Assembly (NCBI RefSeq): GCF_030269925.1
Contig: NC_085111.1
Location: forward strand, 4,766,142-4,830,141
Origin: Bombyx mori
Taxonomy: Eukaryota; Arthropoda; Insecta; Lepidoptera; Bombycidae
Length of the DNA: 64,000 nt
Direction of reading: 5' to 3'
Both the position numbers and the translations under genes were made by a program. Of the stretch, positions 26,514 to 37,890 are shown piece by piece. The notes beneath the pieces are model-generated. The model did not search any database and was not told the origin of the DNA. It was given only the letters and a program-made list of their open reading frames with translations. Numbering within the stretch: position 1 is the stretch's first letter; each line of letters begins with the position of its first letter.

Positions 26514-27042
26514 TTTAAACTTATCAAGGGACCGTGTGAAAAAAAACACCTACAGAACATTTATTCATTAATTACAAACGTCATTCCTTGTGACTTCCTC
26601 TCTAAAATCACTTAATTATTAAATATTTAACAAATTTACAATAGTGTTTTACTCACTGCGGAATAAAACTATTTTATTTAAATAGTTCCGAAGAGATTTT
26701 GCCGGTAGCCTTTTTCCCGAAATATCTAAACAGAATGTCTAAATATGTTTTGATGACATATTTTAAAGTGGTATTTATGATTAGTGTCATGATCAATAGA
26801 TTCCGACCGAAAAATAGATTTTTCGGATGAGGGCTCCATAATGAATTTAAATACATATAGATAATAGTTTTAGGGTATCGACTTTCTTGAGATCCTATAA
26901 AATACGTTTTAATTATTATTTTTGTATGTTTTAAGCATGATAAATTATGAAATTTTATATAATCAATCATATTAAATCGATATCAAAGTCAATAAATAAT
27001 GTACAACCCAAAACAGACGGCCGAACTGACGTGACAATGACA

Positions 27043-27063
27043 TTTGGCGCGCTAAACATGGCG
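27043..27063 (+). promoter_or_regulatory. Promoter-like patch: E2F-type site and ATGGCGG motif
   Basis: TTTGGCGCGC (27043-27052) is an E2F-like site, followed by AAACATGGCGGA. It lies 1 kb from the similar patch at 26011-26082. No transcript can be attached to it. Confidence 0.25.
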
Positions 27064-28500
27064 GATTTTCGGCCTCATTAGACGGAGACGGAGATATTTA
27101 CGTATATTCATGTTTAATTTTATGTACGCACTGAAATACTGTTATATTGTTTTCCTGCGAGTTAAAGTGCTGAGTAAGAACGAGATAGATATATGTTTAT
27201 GTATGTGCCTTCAAAATGGGTGCTATTTATATAAGCAATTGTACGTATAGAACAATATGTCGTGTCCCTACTATATAGGTCTATGCTACACGTTGATTGG
27301 TCAGAATGACGGATCTAAAAAGTGTCGTGACAACTTTTCGTAAGAATTTTTTCCGTCTAGCCCCCTTCCACGACGCGCGATAAGGAACTTCGTTCCAAAA
27401 ACATTCCTTACATTAGACTGCATTGTAACTATCATTGTTTTAAAATACATATCTATTTTGATTCAAATTAGTAAAATATACACTCTTCTTTATCGAAACA
27501 ATTTTTTTGTTCACATAAATAATAATTATATTGCACTTAATGTTGTATTTATCATTCCTGTGTAGATCAGTATTGATTATAATCATATTCAATGTAATAT
27601 AGAAATTATATTTTTGTAGAATTAAAGCTAATTTATTAAAATTTGTGTCAAAAAGTTTCTTCACTTAAATTTATATCACCATTTCGTAATTTTAATTTAA
27701 AAATAACGATTTCCATAGCACACGTTTCCAATGTTGTCTTAGAATTCGCATAAAATATTAGAAAGTAATGCGATTTACCATTCAATGTTCCATTTCGGTG
27801 ATGTCGACTAAGATGCTAAGCACGAATCACACTTCGCGGCTCTAACCCATTGACAAGAACCGACGTTTTAATGACATTTCACATGCAACCTGCCACAACA
27901 CAATCGGTTTTGTTAATGTGTGTGAAATAATATTATAATTTACGATTTATCATTATCCTTAGGGCGAGTATTTCTGTTTATTCGCATCGATTACTTCAAA
28001 ATAGCGCCATCTGGTGTCAATAATGGGACCAGATGACCTAACTTAATACTTTTTAACCACAATGCTAGATATTTGAATGTTTTTTAATTCTGACACAACT
28101 CGCACTAAGCACTCTTGTGATCTTTCACATACCACGACGACCGTGCTCTGTCGTATCGTACTGTACAAGTGAAACCACATTAACGTCACGCATCTGCCTC
28201 AAATTCATAGGTACTCTAGACTATCTCCTATAATAACTCCTTCTATTGGGGAGGGTAATTCGTGCTGAAAATTTTTTTTTTTCGAACACCGAATTTCTGT
28301 GGATTCTTGGGTGCAAGCAACTAACTTTCGTTCGACTTCGTTTTTATGACCACACCACTTGTTACGGGAGTAGAGCTCCATTCCTAATAATATGTTTATG
28401 CAAAATACTTCGCGTTTTAAAAAGACTGAATTTGGAGCAAGATTCTAAAGGCGACATTCTCTTGTAAATTGAAACCTAAACGTTCACGTTTCGTGTAAAT
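27064..28500. other. Intergenic DNA, no gene seen
   Basis: AT-rich with some GC-richer islands. No frame with family resemblance was found on either strand. Confidence 0.5.
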
Positions 28501-28510
28501 ACGCCGAGCT

Positions 28511-28687
28511 CAGTGTGCTTAATGCGAGTTTTTTAACGTTCTCGATAGCGTAAAAGTTGGTAGTATGGAATGGGATCGTTTGCCTACGTATGCCGCTAGG
28601 GGCGCTGTTCTAACTGCATACAAAATTGGGCTAACTTTTACGCTATTGAAAATGTTAAAATTAAAAAACTCACACTAAGCACACAGC
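28511..28687. mobile_element. Palindromic MITE, near-complete copy
   Basis: The left arm CAGTGTGCTTAATGCGAG with AACGTTCTCGATAGCGTAAA faces a right arm TTTTACGCTATTGAAAATG ending CTCACACTAAGCACACAG. The core is TGCCGCTAGGGGCGCTGTTC. The whole element can fold on itself and has no coding frame. Confidence 0.75.
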
Positions 28688-28778
28688 TAGCGCACGAACA
28701 TAGTAGAAAAAATACCGTGAACGCTGTTCTTAGACAACAGTTAGGAACGTAAACATGCATTGTAAAATTATTTGTCTT

Positions 28779-29193
28779 CAGTGTGCTTAATGCGAGTTTT
28801 TTAACGTTCTCCATAGCGTTAAAACTTTACTGGTGGTAGGACGTCTTGTAAGTCCGCACGGGTAGGTACCACCACCCCGCCTATTCCTGCCGTGAAGCAG
28901 TAATGCGTTTCGGTTTGAAGGGTGGGGTAGCCGTTGTAACTATACTGAGACCTTACATCTCAAGGTAGGTGGCGCATTTACGTTGTAGATGTCTATGGGC
29001 TCCAGAAACCACTTAACACCAGGTGGGCTGTGAGCTCGTTAACCCATCTAAGCAATTAAAAAAAAAACTAACACTGTATGGAGTTGGAACGTTTGCCTAT
29101 GTTTGTCGCTAAGGACGCTGTTCCAACTGCATACAAATTTGATTTAACCTCTACGCTATTGAGAACATTAAAAAACTCGCACTAAGCACACAG
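28779..29193. mobile_element. Palindromic MITE interrupted by a Bm1-like SINE
   Basis: The left arm lies at 28779-28826 and the right part at 29070-29193, ending ACTAAGCACACAG. The intervening 28828-29068 is a Bm1 copy flanked by AAAACT on both sides, a plausible target duplication. The MITE was therefore in place first. Confidence 0.75.
28828..29068 (+). repeat. 5'-truncated Bm1-like SINE inside a MITE
   Basis: Sense orientation on +. It starts TACTGGTGGTAGGACGTCTT, continues through the body and ends TGTGAGCTCGTTAACCCATC plus an A-run. The tRNA-like head is missing. Confidence 0.85.
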
Positions 29194-29194
29194 T

Positions 29195-30150
29195 AAACTT
29201 ACTATCCTTAAGATTGTCTAAAGACTAAACAGTCATCAATATCTTTTAAATTATAAAAAGTTTTGTTGTTTGCTTAATGAAGAACCCGTCCGTGATAGGT
29301 GAAAGGAAACATTCTTTGCGTAACCGTTTTGTCCGGCGAGTCTGTTACTCGACCAGTGCCTTAAAACGGACAACGCCGCGATGAGTTACTTTGCCTGTGT
29401 AGAACAAACAATTTATAGATAATAAACGATATTCATGTAAACATGTTTTTTTTATTAATATCCTTAGAAATTATGTTCGACTAATATTCAAATACTTATT
29501 TTCTATTTTAAAGTTTTGCGATATAACAATGTTTGGATTACGACAGGCTCCTATGTGGAAACTGGTGGAAGCCAAATGTAACCGTAATTATTTCCTGCCA
29601 ATATTGGTACATGCCGCTGGGCTATACACACCGACAGCGTTGTATCACTTGATTCGATTACGCTATTGCTTCACGCTTTATACTTAGACTAGATCCCAAA
29701 ATGTGGGTTGATTAAAAACCAAGTAGAAAAATGCAGAAACAATAAAATTTTGCTAGGTGCTTATTTAACAGACAAAGGGCTAACCGACTTTTGCTCCACT
29801 TCTCTTCTTATCAAAATTAAGAACTTAACGATTTATCTGGAGAGCTTGATTAGATCGTTTGATGTGATAATAACAAGTACTTACATGTATTTGGTCTTAA
29901 ACATAATATGCTGTGATTTTGTTGTAAACCTAAAGTTTTTTTTATCACAGAGATCGGTGAACGAGCACACGACCGACATGGCGTTGAGTAGTTACCGGCA
30001 CACATGGATAAACTAGCACAATCGGGAGGCTTTTTAGCACTCAAGTTATTATCGACTCTGACACAAATCCGAATTATTCATACAAAATTATTACAGATAA
30101 GAAAACATAATTTTAAAAGAATTATATTTGAGTAGCTTGGTACCCCGTTT
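29195..30150. other. Intergenic DNA, no gene seen
   Basis: A 102-codon frame on + (29708-30016) has no recognisable domain and low-complexity composition; it is not called. Confidence 0.45.
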
Positions 30151-30154
30151 TACC

Positions 30155-30400
30155 ACCACACAACTATAAGTACCCATCTGATATTAAGCGGTTAATAGAA
30201 CCTTAGACATCACAACGAGGCAACGTGAGTGTCTTCACCTTGAGATAAGAGGTTGATGTCTCACTTCTATTTGTCTTACGAGTCCTACGACTATCCCAAC
30301 CTTTTAAACAGGAATGCATGTTTTCAGGGTAGAAATGGGCACCGCCTGCGGTAGTTAAGCACCTGCATACATATTCGTATCACTCGATACGAGTAACAGT
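30155..30400 (-). repeat. Very old Bm1-like SINE remnant
   Basis: Diverged blocks in Bm1 order: TACCCATCTGATATTAAGCG, ACCTTGAGATAAGAGG and GACTATCCCAACCTTTTAAA. Confidence 0.5.
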
Positions 30401-32640
30401 CCTTTGAGTCGGTACTGTACCCATTGATTTCCATAGATTACATTTTAACAACTGTAACTTTTTAACCTGTGAAAATGTCAAATTGTATGTTAGTGCCATA
30501 GATTATACACTTAATATGTTAGTGCGTTGCTTTTTTGCTAATCATTGCCCATTTTTCAAGAAGTTTATAAAGAATACGCCTAACATACACCATCATTTAC
30601 ATACAATTAAAAGACCAGTATACGTACCTGGCGATTCTACTATTAATAGGATTGTAACTGTAAGTAAATACAAATTTAAGTCCATTTATAAACTTAACCG
30701 AAGTTTTTGTTTCGGTTACAATTAAAAAAAAATAAGTTTAATATTATTTGAATAATTTGAAAACTCATATACACATCAAAGCCAGTTGACTTAAATAAGA
30801 AACAAAAACTAAAAATTGTTTGTGTTAAAAATCTAACCACAAAAGTTACTTCCCTTAGCAATATATTTTTGACTAGCGCATATAAACCATACCAATAACA
30901 CTTGAAAAAATCATAGTAGAATAAAATGTTTTACACAATTTAAAACACCACTTAAATTAATAAAATTCTGCTACATTTTCATTGAGAAAATTTTAAGTAT
31001 TAAACCTAAAATATTAATTTATTTACTTAAGCAATATTATGAACGTTATAACTATTGTAATGAAAAATATCCAAAAACTGGTGTGGTTTTGATTGGAACT
31101 TGCTCATTAGTTTTGATACCATGACTAAGCTCATTTTATTATTGAGAAGCAGTCATGAATAGTTTTGAAGATTAAAACAAGCAGTGACATTATATGATTT
31201 ACTTATCTCATGTATCAAGGTGGTTGATATCATTCATGTGATGTGCTAAATCAGCTCCATCAACCTCTATTATAAGAGTCAGTAATTTTACAGTTTTTTC
31301 ATCTTACGTTAATTGGTTCAAGTGTATTATCTATGATTGGTACTAATAAATTGGTAAATGATAATCATAAATTGAAAATGATCAAATAATTGTCATAATT
31401 TTAATGATGTTTTATTTTTATTTTAGTACAATTTATATCATTCAAGCATTGTTTTAAAGTTGAGTATTTCACTGATATTAAATTATTCTATTTTGAAATC
31501 CAATAAACTGGCTATATTTTTAAGAAATTGGTTTTCTGCTATTACAAAACATAATTTGCAAATATCTTTTACAAGCAAACTCTAGTACTAAAGAAATTAT
31601 ATAGAATAAAAATTGAAGTATAAAAACAACTCTCAACACAAGATTCTTCTTTCTATTTGTTTGCAAACCGGTTCTGATTTAATTGACACTTTTAACACAA
31701 TTCTTTGTGCTTATAAACAATATAATCAATCATACAAGTATATAATTTAAACAATTCAATTCACATATTTATTCTTATCAACTAGTGTTACTACTACTCT
31801 CAATCAAATATTTATCTTCTATTTATAAACATCCCAATGAGATAAAGTATGACTATAATGTACATTTTGCACAATATTTTTAAATTTCCATTATCTTGTA
31901 GTTTTAATAAATTTATTGTACACAAGGTGCTTCATTTATTGTGCTTAAGTGGTACAAATAATAAGCTAAGCTAAGATGTAAGCCAAGGTTACTTAATTTG
32001 TCAATTATCAATCAATAAAAAATACAGTTCTATTTAATTTTCATAATTGATTTTAAGATCTTAGGTTCCAGTATTTTTGATCATACATCAGACATTTAAG
32101 CATTAATTTATATATCACACAAGTTTACGAAATCAGGGATAAAACAGAATAAAAATTCGAATAAAATAATTATGTATTTAAATAATCGAGGAATCACGAA
32201 TTGCAAAAATTTCAAAACAGTATAATATATTTTGTGAATAAAATTTATGCTGTTATGTTTAATACATAAACCAGTAATTTCAATGGCTTGTAATTTAGAT
32301 TAGCTCGATAATACCCTCTAGTATATGTTTAGTATGTCTATCTTGTATGGGTAGTAATGGGTAGGACTTTTTAACTGATAAGCTATTCAAGTAGATATAC
32401 ATCCAAGTTTTTTCTCATTGAAAAAATCGTGATTTAGCAAACATCATTTTTTCAAAATATTTTTTTATTATTAAGTTCATAAATATTTACGGTGAAAAAT
32501 TTACATATCACATGAGACAGCTCCAATAAAGCTTTGTGTTTGTTACTTTAATAGTATAAGCATAATTAAGATAATAATGTATTATTTGATCAAACTAGTT
32601 GAAATCGTCACAAATGTCCATGTTTTATTTGTTTTATAGT
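30400..32640. other. Very AT-rich intergenic DNA, no gene seen
   Basis: No coding frame over 80 codons, no RNA gene and no repeat family recognised. Confidence 0.5.
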
Positions 32641-32689
32641 TTTTGACCGGCCGCTTTTCTCTCATCAATTATTGATACAGTAAAGCCTT

Positions 32690-32800
32690 GCTAGGGTAGA
32701 TGTTAGCAAAGTCTCCTAGGCTAAATTCCGTGAGCTCACCTACACATTTGGTGAAGTATGATAACTCTGAGGATACTAACTATAGGTAGGCAAAAAAAAG
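32690..32800 (+). repeat. Degenerate Jockey subfamily C 3' end
   Basis: GCCTTGCTAGGGTAGATGTT, CCGTGAGCTCACCTACAC and a terminal ATAGGTAGGC plus A-run correspond to subfamily C with many changes. Confidence 0.6.
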
Positions 32801-32804
32801 TGTC

Positions 32805-34230
32805 AATTCTTGAAAATGGTGCATATGCGTATTTTTAGGTACGATAGTAATTAGCAGCAGAGTTAAGTTAGAGAATTGGTAGAAAATGTAGGTTCTGCTA
32901 CTACAGACCCAAGATAGTGAAGTAGCTTGTGGTGACTGGGTTCATAAAATATGAAACCTGACTAGTGTTTGCCGTGAAAACTATACCGCAAGAGACTGGT
33001 AACAGAAAATATACAAAATCCTCAAATTCGTTAAACTATAAAGCTTGTTATTTTTTATATTGCATTTGAATAACATTAGAAATACATCATCCATTGCCGG
33101 ACAGCCACCAGACACCTTGTTTTGTTGTTGTGTGTTCCATCAATTCCTGTTACTTCAGTCTTTCTGCTACTCTGGATATTTTTTAATGTATTGTAAGAGT
33201 TTAGTCTTCCTTTTTCATTATAATCACATTGCAGGTAAGCTCTAGCATATTATTTGTCCTAAACTATGCGTGTATTTTGGTTAGGTACACATAATATCTT
33301 AAGCCATGTCCAGTAACCGTAAGCATCTTTGGGAGGATGATGATAAAGGGAAGATCTTCCACCTAGCGGATGAAATTGCACGCTAGACCGGCGGCTCAAA
33401 TGTTGTTCCTGGGAACTTGTAAATATTTAAGCTTATCTTGAAAATGTCGTTAGCGTGATTCAGGAATCTGTCAAATATCTTTTGTTCTATGATACCTGCT
33501 ACACATCCAAATAACCGAAACATTTGTAGGATGGTGCGTATAATGCGGATGGTGCGAAATATTATAATTAATACTCTGATTTCTATTTTTGCTTGATAGT
33601 GGATGTTACATGTATGGTAAACTATCATAATATAGACTATCTCACTCTCACCCGCTTGATTAGTTGTTGCCTCGCGCTCACACCTACAGCAGACTACGCC
33701 GATTTTTAACGTGTCTGACAAGATGTATAAACTATTAAACTCACTGTCACTACCTAGCTGACATTTTTTATAAGTTTCCAAGAAGTGTCTGGTAAGAGAT
33801 TGCAACTCTACTAAAGAGATTTCAACAGTACTAACTGTCCGAGAATCGATGGCGTGATTTATAATGATATTCCGAGGAAGACAAAAATGACTTTATACTT
33901 TAACGAACTTCAGGTACTATTTAGCACACCTTTACTACCTATTACCTGCCCAAGTAACCATAGGCCAAACTCTTTAGTCCCTGAGCGTTATCATCTATGT
34001 TGGACAGAGATCATGTTCAGAGAAACTTTCAGGTTTTATAAAAAGAATAAAGTCTGGCTTTCGCGGGCTCTTGCTTTTTCTATTATAAACTTCCGATGAT
34101 AGAAACCAAAACTAAATTGGACGTGATTTTATTAGTCAGAAATATACAGTAATTAAAAACGAACGTTGTGATTGGTTCTTATAAAAATTAATGGAATTTG
34201 AGATTTACAATTTAAAAGAATAAAATCTGC
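32805..34230. other. Intergenic DNA, no supported gene
   Basis: A 140-codon open frame on the - strand (33383-33805) has no domain I recognise and no splice partner. It may be chance or old repeat DNA. Confidence 0.4.
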
Positions 34231-34234
34231 ATTA

Positions 34235-34486
34235 CTCGTCGAACTCGGCAAAGAGTTCGATATGTAACCTAATCCACGCATCAGCCCGCTAAGCTTCCCG
34301 CCGGATCTTCCCAGCGGGTCGCGATTCTGATCCGGTAGTGGATTCATTCGAGAAGCAGCTTCACTTGAGCTGTTAGGTGTCTTTCAGAGGCGCTCGGGCA
34401 GCTGTTAGCAAATCCCACCCCTCCTGGCTGAGCATTTGCTCGCCCGTCTGGTGAAACTGGAAAGGTCTCCAGGCCACCAGTAATTC
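34235..34486 (+). repeat. 5'-truncated Jockey 3' UTR fragment (subfamily B)
   Basis: It matches the 3' UTR of the element at 37648-42812, from GAACTCGGCAAAGAGTTCGA to GGCCACCAGTAATTC. Confidence 0.78.
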
Positions 34487-34489
34487 TTC

Positions 34490-36060
34490 TTTTATAAAAA
34501 GAAAACAATCTGCACAAAACAAATGATTGAGTGATAATCGTTTTATTAATTTAAAATTATTTTTTGGAAACATTTTTTACTGGTGTCCACCTATATTCGT
34601 GCGATAAAGAGCCAGATAGATTATCATTATCTAAGAGAACATCCAAAGACCTCGTAAAAAAAGTTCAACAATGTTCAATGACTGAATCGTTGGAAATAAA
34701 CCTAAAAACAAATCAGTTTTTTTCGTCTACCTAATCGTTGGTAGCCTACGGGGCTATTTTAATTACGATAATAAAGTAGATATTTTTGCGTTACGCTAAT
34801 AACTCATTCTTATAGTTTTAAACATTATAAGTTGAACAATTTTAGACTTTAAATTCATCGAAGTCCTTTCTTTGAGGTTTACACGGCAGGAAGACAACAA
34901 TGAATAATATGATATTTTGATACGTAGCTACACACATAGCTGCTATAAAACTCATTGCTCGCTCATAAAGTAACTCAGCATTTTAATTAGATATTAACAA
35001 TAGAATTTACACAATGGAGTCGTTAAGTTATAAAACAAATGTGACACCTATGTTTCCTTTTCTTGACTCATTTTCTCGACCGTTTCCTTTTTGTAAAAGG
35101 CAGCAAACATTAAGAAAATCAAGTAAGGCGTCGGTCAGTATTTTCTTACATTTTATGAATTGTTGACAAGAATGAAAAACTTTATTACGATCAAACTTGT
35201 GCTACGAATAGTATAGCATAGTAACAGAAACTAAAATAACTCCCGATGTGAAAATTGCACTGATTTAATTGTAAGTAATGGAGTTTTGTTTTTCTTATTG
35301 TTTTCCAATAGGATAAATCTGACGTGGAATTGTCCCTAACTAAATATAACTTTGTATTGTCTTCGGCTTTCACGAATAGTAAGTACTACTTTACTTTCGA
35401 AAACTGTACAGTATTCGGAACGTCTGAATTAAACGTCGGATTAAACCGTAAAATTAGTTAATTAAATGCAATTTAATCAAAATCAATTAAATAAAGTCCG
35501 GTTTTACTTATATTTTGCATATTTCGCGAAGCTTTTAGGGCTTCGGGTCTCGAAGCACATTACGATGTCTTACAAAGTATGAAGCCCTTTACGTTATATT
35601 CCAAGCCGTTCAAAAGCTAGCTAATTTAAGAATAATGTAAAATAATTATAAAATAGCGAAAGCTGAAATTAACATTTCCTTTTGTTTTGTTTTTAAGCGC
35701 GCTTGATATACATCACTTGATTAAGGTTTTTGTAAAATGCATTTTCGACTTAACGAATTTCCAGGTCAGATAGCTTCGCACAGCTAACAATTGCGCGAAA
35801 AGCGACGATATTCTATTTCGATTCTAAGCGACGATATTCTACCCAACAAATACACAGCTAAATATGTGTAATTATTTTAGACAATCATTATTTATCAATT
35901 AATAATATAAGAAGCCGTTTTTTTTCTTCTTAATTTTGTTACTTAAATTTAAGTACAACTTTGCCAAAGTCGGGTAGTAGAGGTATCAACATAATTATGC
36001 TAAGACATTTACATTATATTTAAAGGCATGAACTGAAAATAAATTTACCTATTTTTACAA
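34490..36060. other. AT-rich intergenic DNA, no gene seen
   Basis: Nothing with family resemblance was found on either strand. Confidence 0.5.
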
Positions 36061-37213
36061 TTTTTGCATTGAACTGTTATTAAGAACTATAATTTTATAT
36101 TATTAGCATCTATGAAAGATCCAAGCGAGTAGACTACCTTTTTAGTGGGGAAAGTTAATAGGAAGTTCATGTTTATGTGGAGGGGAATTGTTTTTTTAAT
36201 AAAGTATTTAGGGGATCACATTTATTGTTTAGGAAGCAGTTGAAGAATATATGATCCACAGTACCTTCCTCGGTTCCACAATCACATATTACTGTATTTC
36301 TTAGCTTGAATTTGAACAGTTGAACAGGTGAGCAAACGTGACCTATTCGCATTCTGATGAGAATGCTAGTGGTGCTTTTGTCAAGATTCCTGTACTTAGA
36401 AAACCACGGAGAATGGAATATTGTTGGTTGGATTATAGAATACTTATACTTATTTGATTCCCATTCGATACTCCAGTCACGGAATAGTTTTCTTAGCAAT
36501 ACTTAATACTTCGGTCATTGTATTATAAAAAAAAGTTTATCGCCATGCAATGTAGCCTTTTTTGCTAAATCATCTGCACGCTCATTTCCTTTAATACCAA
36601 CATGAGCAGAGAAACCCATGCTAGTTCAACAATAGTACTATTATTATGGCATCTAAGAAGGCATTCCTTTATTTTGCAAATAATATGATTGTGGATGCAA
36701 GTTTTAAAAGGGTGACCAGAAATAGCCTTTAAGGCACTTAGAGTTTGTGAAAATTACTGAAGGGTTGATTGACTGTTCCAAAATATGAGTAATACAGCTT
36801 AGAATAGCTATGCATTCTCGACTAAAAACGCTTGCCTCAACAGGTAATTTATGTAAACTCCAAACTTTAGCAGTTGCATTAAAAATAACAGCGCCCACAT
36901 TGCTACTCGAATTCAATTTTGATGCATCAGTGTAAAATGTATACCAGCCAAACAATTTCTCGGTAAACGTTTTTAAGAAATTATAGTTAATACCTAAGGA
37001 GTTTTCGTTTAAGTCAATATCTTATACAATTTTAGGGACGTGGCAGAGAGCATTAAAAGGTGTCTCATAAATAGGTAGCATATCAGATTGTACAGCTGGT
37101 GCCGAGAGGTATGCTATTTTTTCCGCGCTTCTAAGAAGGCTGGGCCAATTTTTATTTCTCCAATATTTTGAGTGCATGTAGGTTATCTTATCTTATACCT
37201 TTAAACGAGCAAT

Positions 37214-37483
37214 TCTTGTATATTAATATATATATAATCTGAATCTGGAAACAGCTCCAACGATTTTCATAAAATTTAGTATACAGGGGACTTCGGGGGC
37301 AATAAATCGATCTAGCTACGATTTATTTTCAGAAAATGTTGTTTTTTTCGTGTTTTCAATAATCAACTTTATGACTCTTCCCGACATCTATTGGCGAATA
37401 ATAATACTATTTTTACTGCTTTAAAGACAAAACAAGGTGGAGTTATAAAAAAAAAAGCCGAGCAAAGCTCGGTCATCATCTAG
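37214..37483 (+). mobile_element. Short Helitron inside the dead non-LTR element
   Basis: It begins TCTTGTATATTAATATATAT and ends with a hairpin GCCGAGCAAAGCTCGG followed by TCATCATCTAG and T. Non-LTR coding sequence resumes on each side. Confidence 0.7.
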
Positions 37484-37634
37484 TTAGTGATATGAGTTTA
37501 GTAAGTACGGGGTTAGAGTTTATTTGGAATACTTTGATTAAGAAGCGCTCTGCTACGTTTTGTCTCGTCTTAAACGTAAAGGTGGATCAACACTTTCGAC
37601 CTGCAATGCGCTATTGGGAGACGATTTCATAGCC

Positions 37635-37647
37635 CCCAAAACAACTC
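37635..37647. repeat. 13-bp target site duplication of the Jockey element, 3' side
   Basis: CCCAAAACAACTC, identical to 42813-42825. Confidence 0.85.
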
Positions 37648-37890
37648 TTCTTCTTTCTTCTTATGATTGAAAGTTTACTGGTGGCCCGAAGGCCTTTCCA
37701 GTTTCACCAGGACAGGTGGGCGAGCAAAGGCTCAGCCAAGAGGGGCGGGATTTGCTAACAACTGCCCGAGCGCCTCCGAAGGAGACCTAACAACTCAAGA
37801 GCAATTGTTTCGCGAATGAATCTACAACCGGATCGGAATCGCGACCCGCTGAGAAGATCCGGCGAGAAACTCAGCGGGCTGATGCATGGG

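Noticed and set aside
33383..33805. 140-codon open frame on the - strand
   Set aside because: No recognisable domain, no splice context, and composition like the surrounding non-coding DNA.
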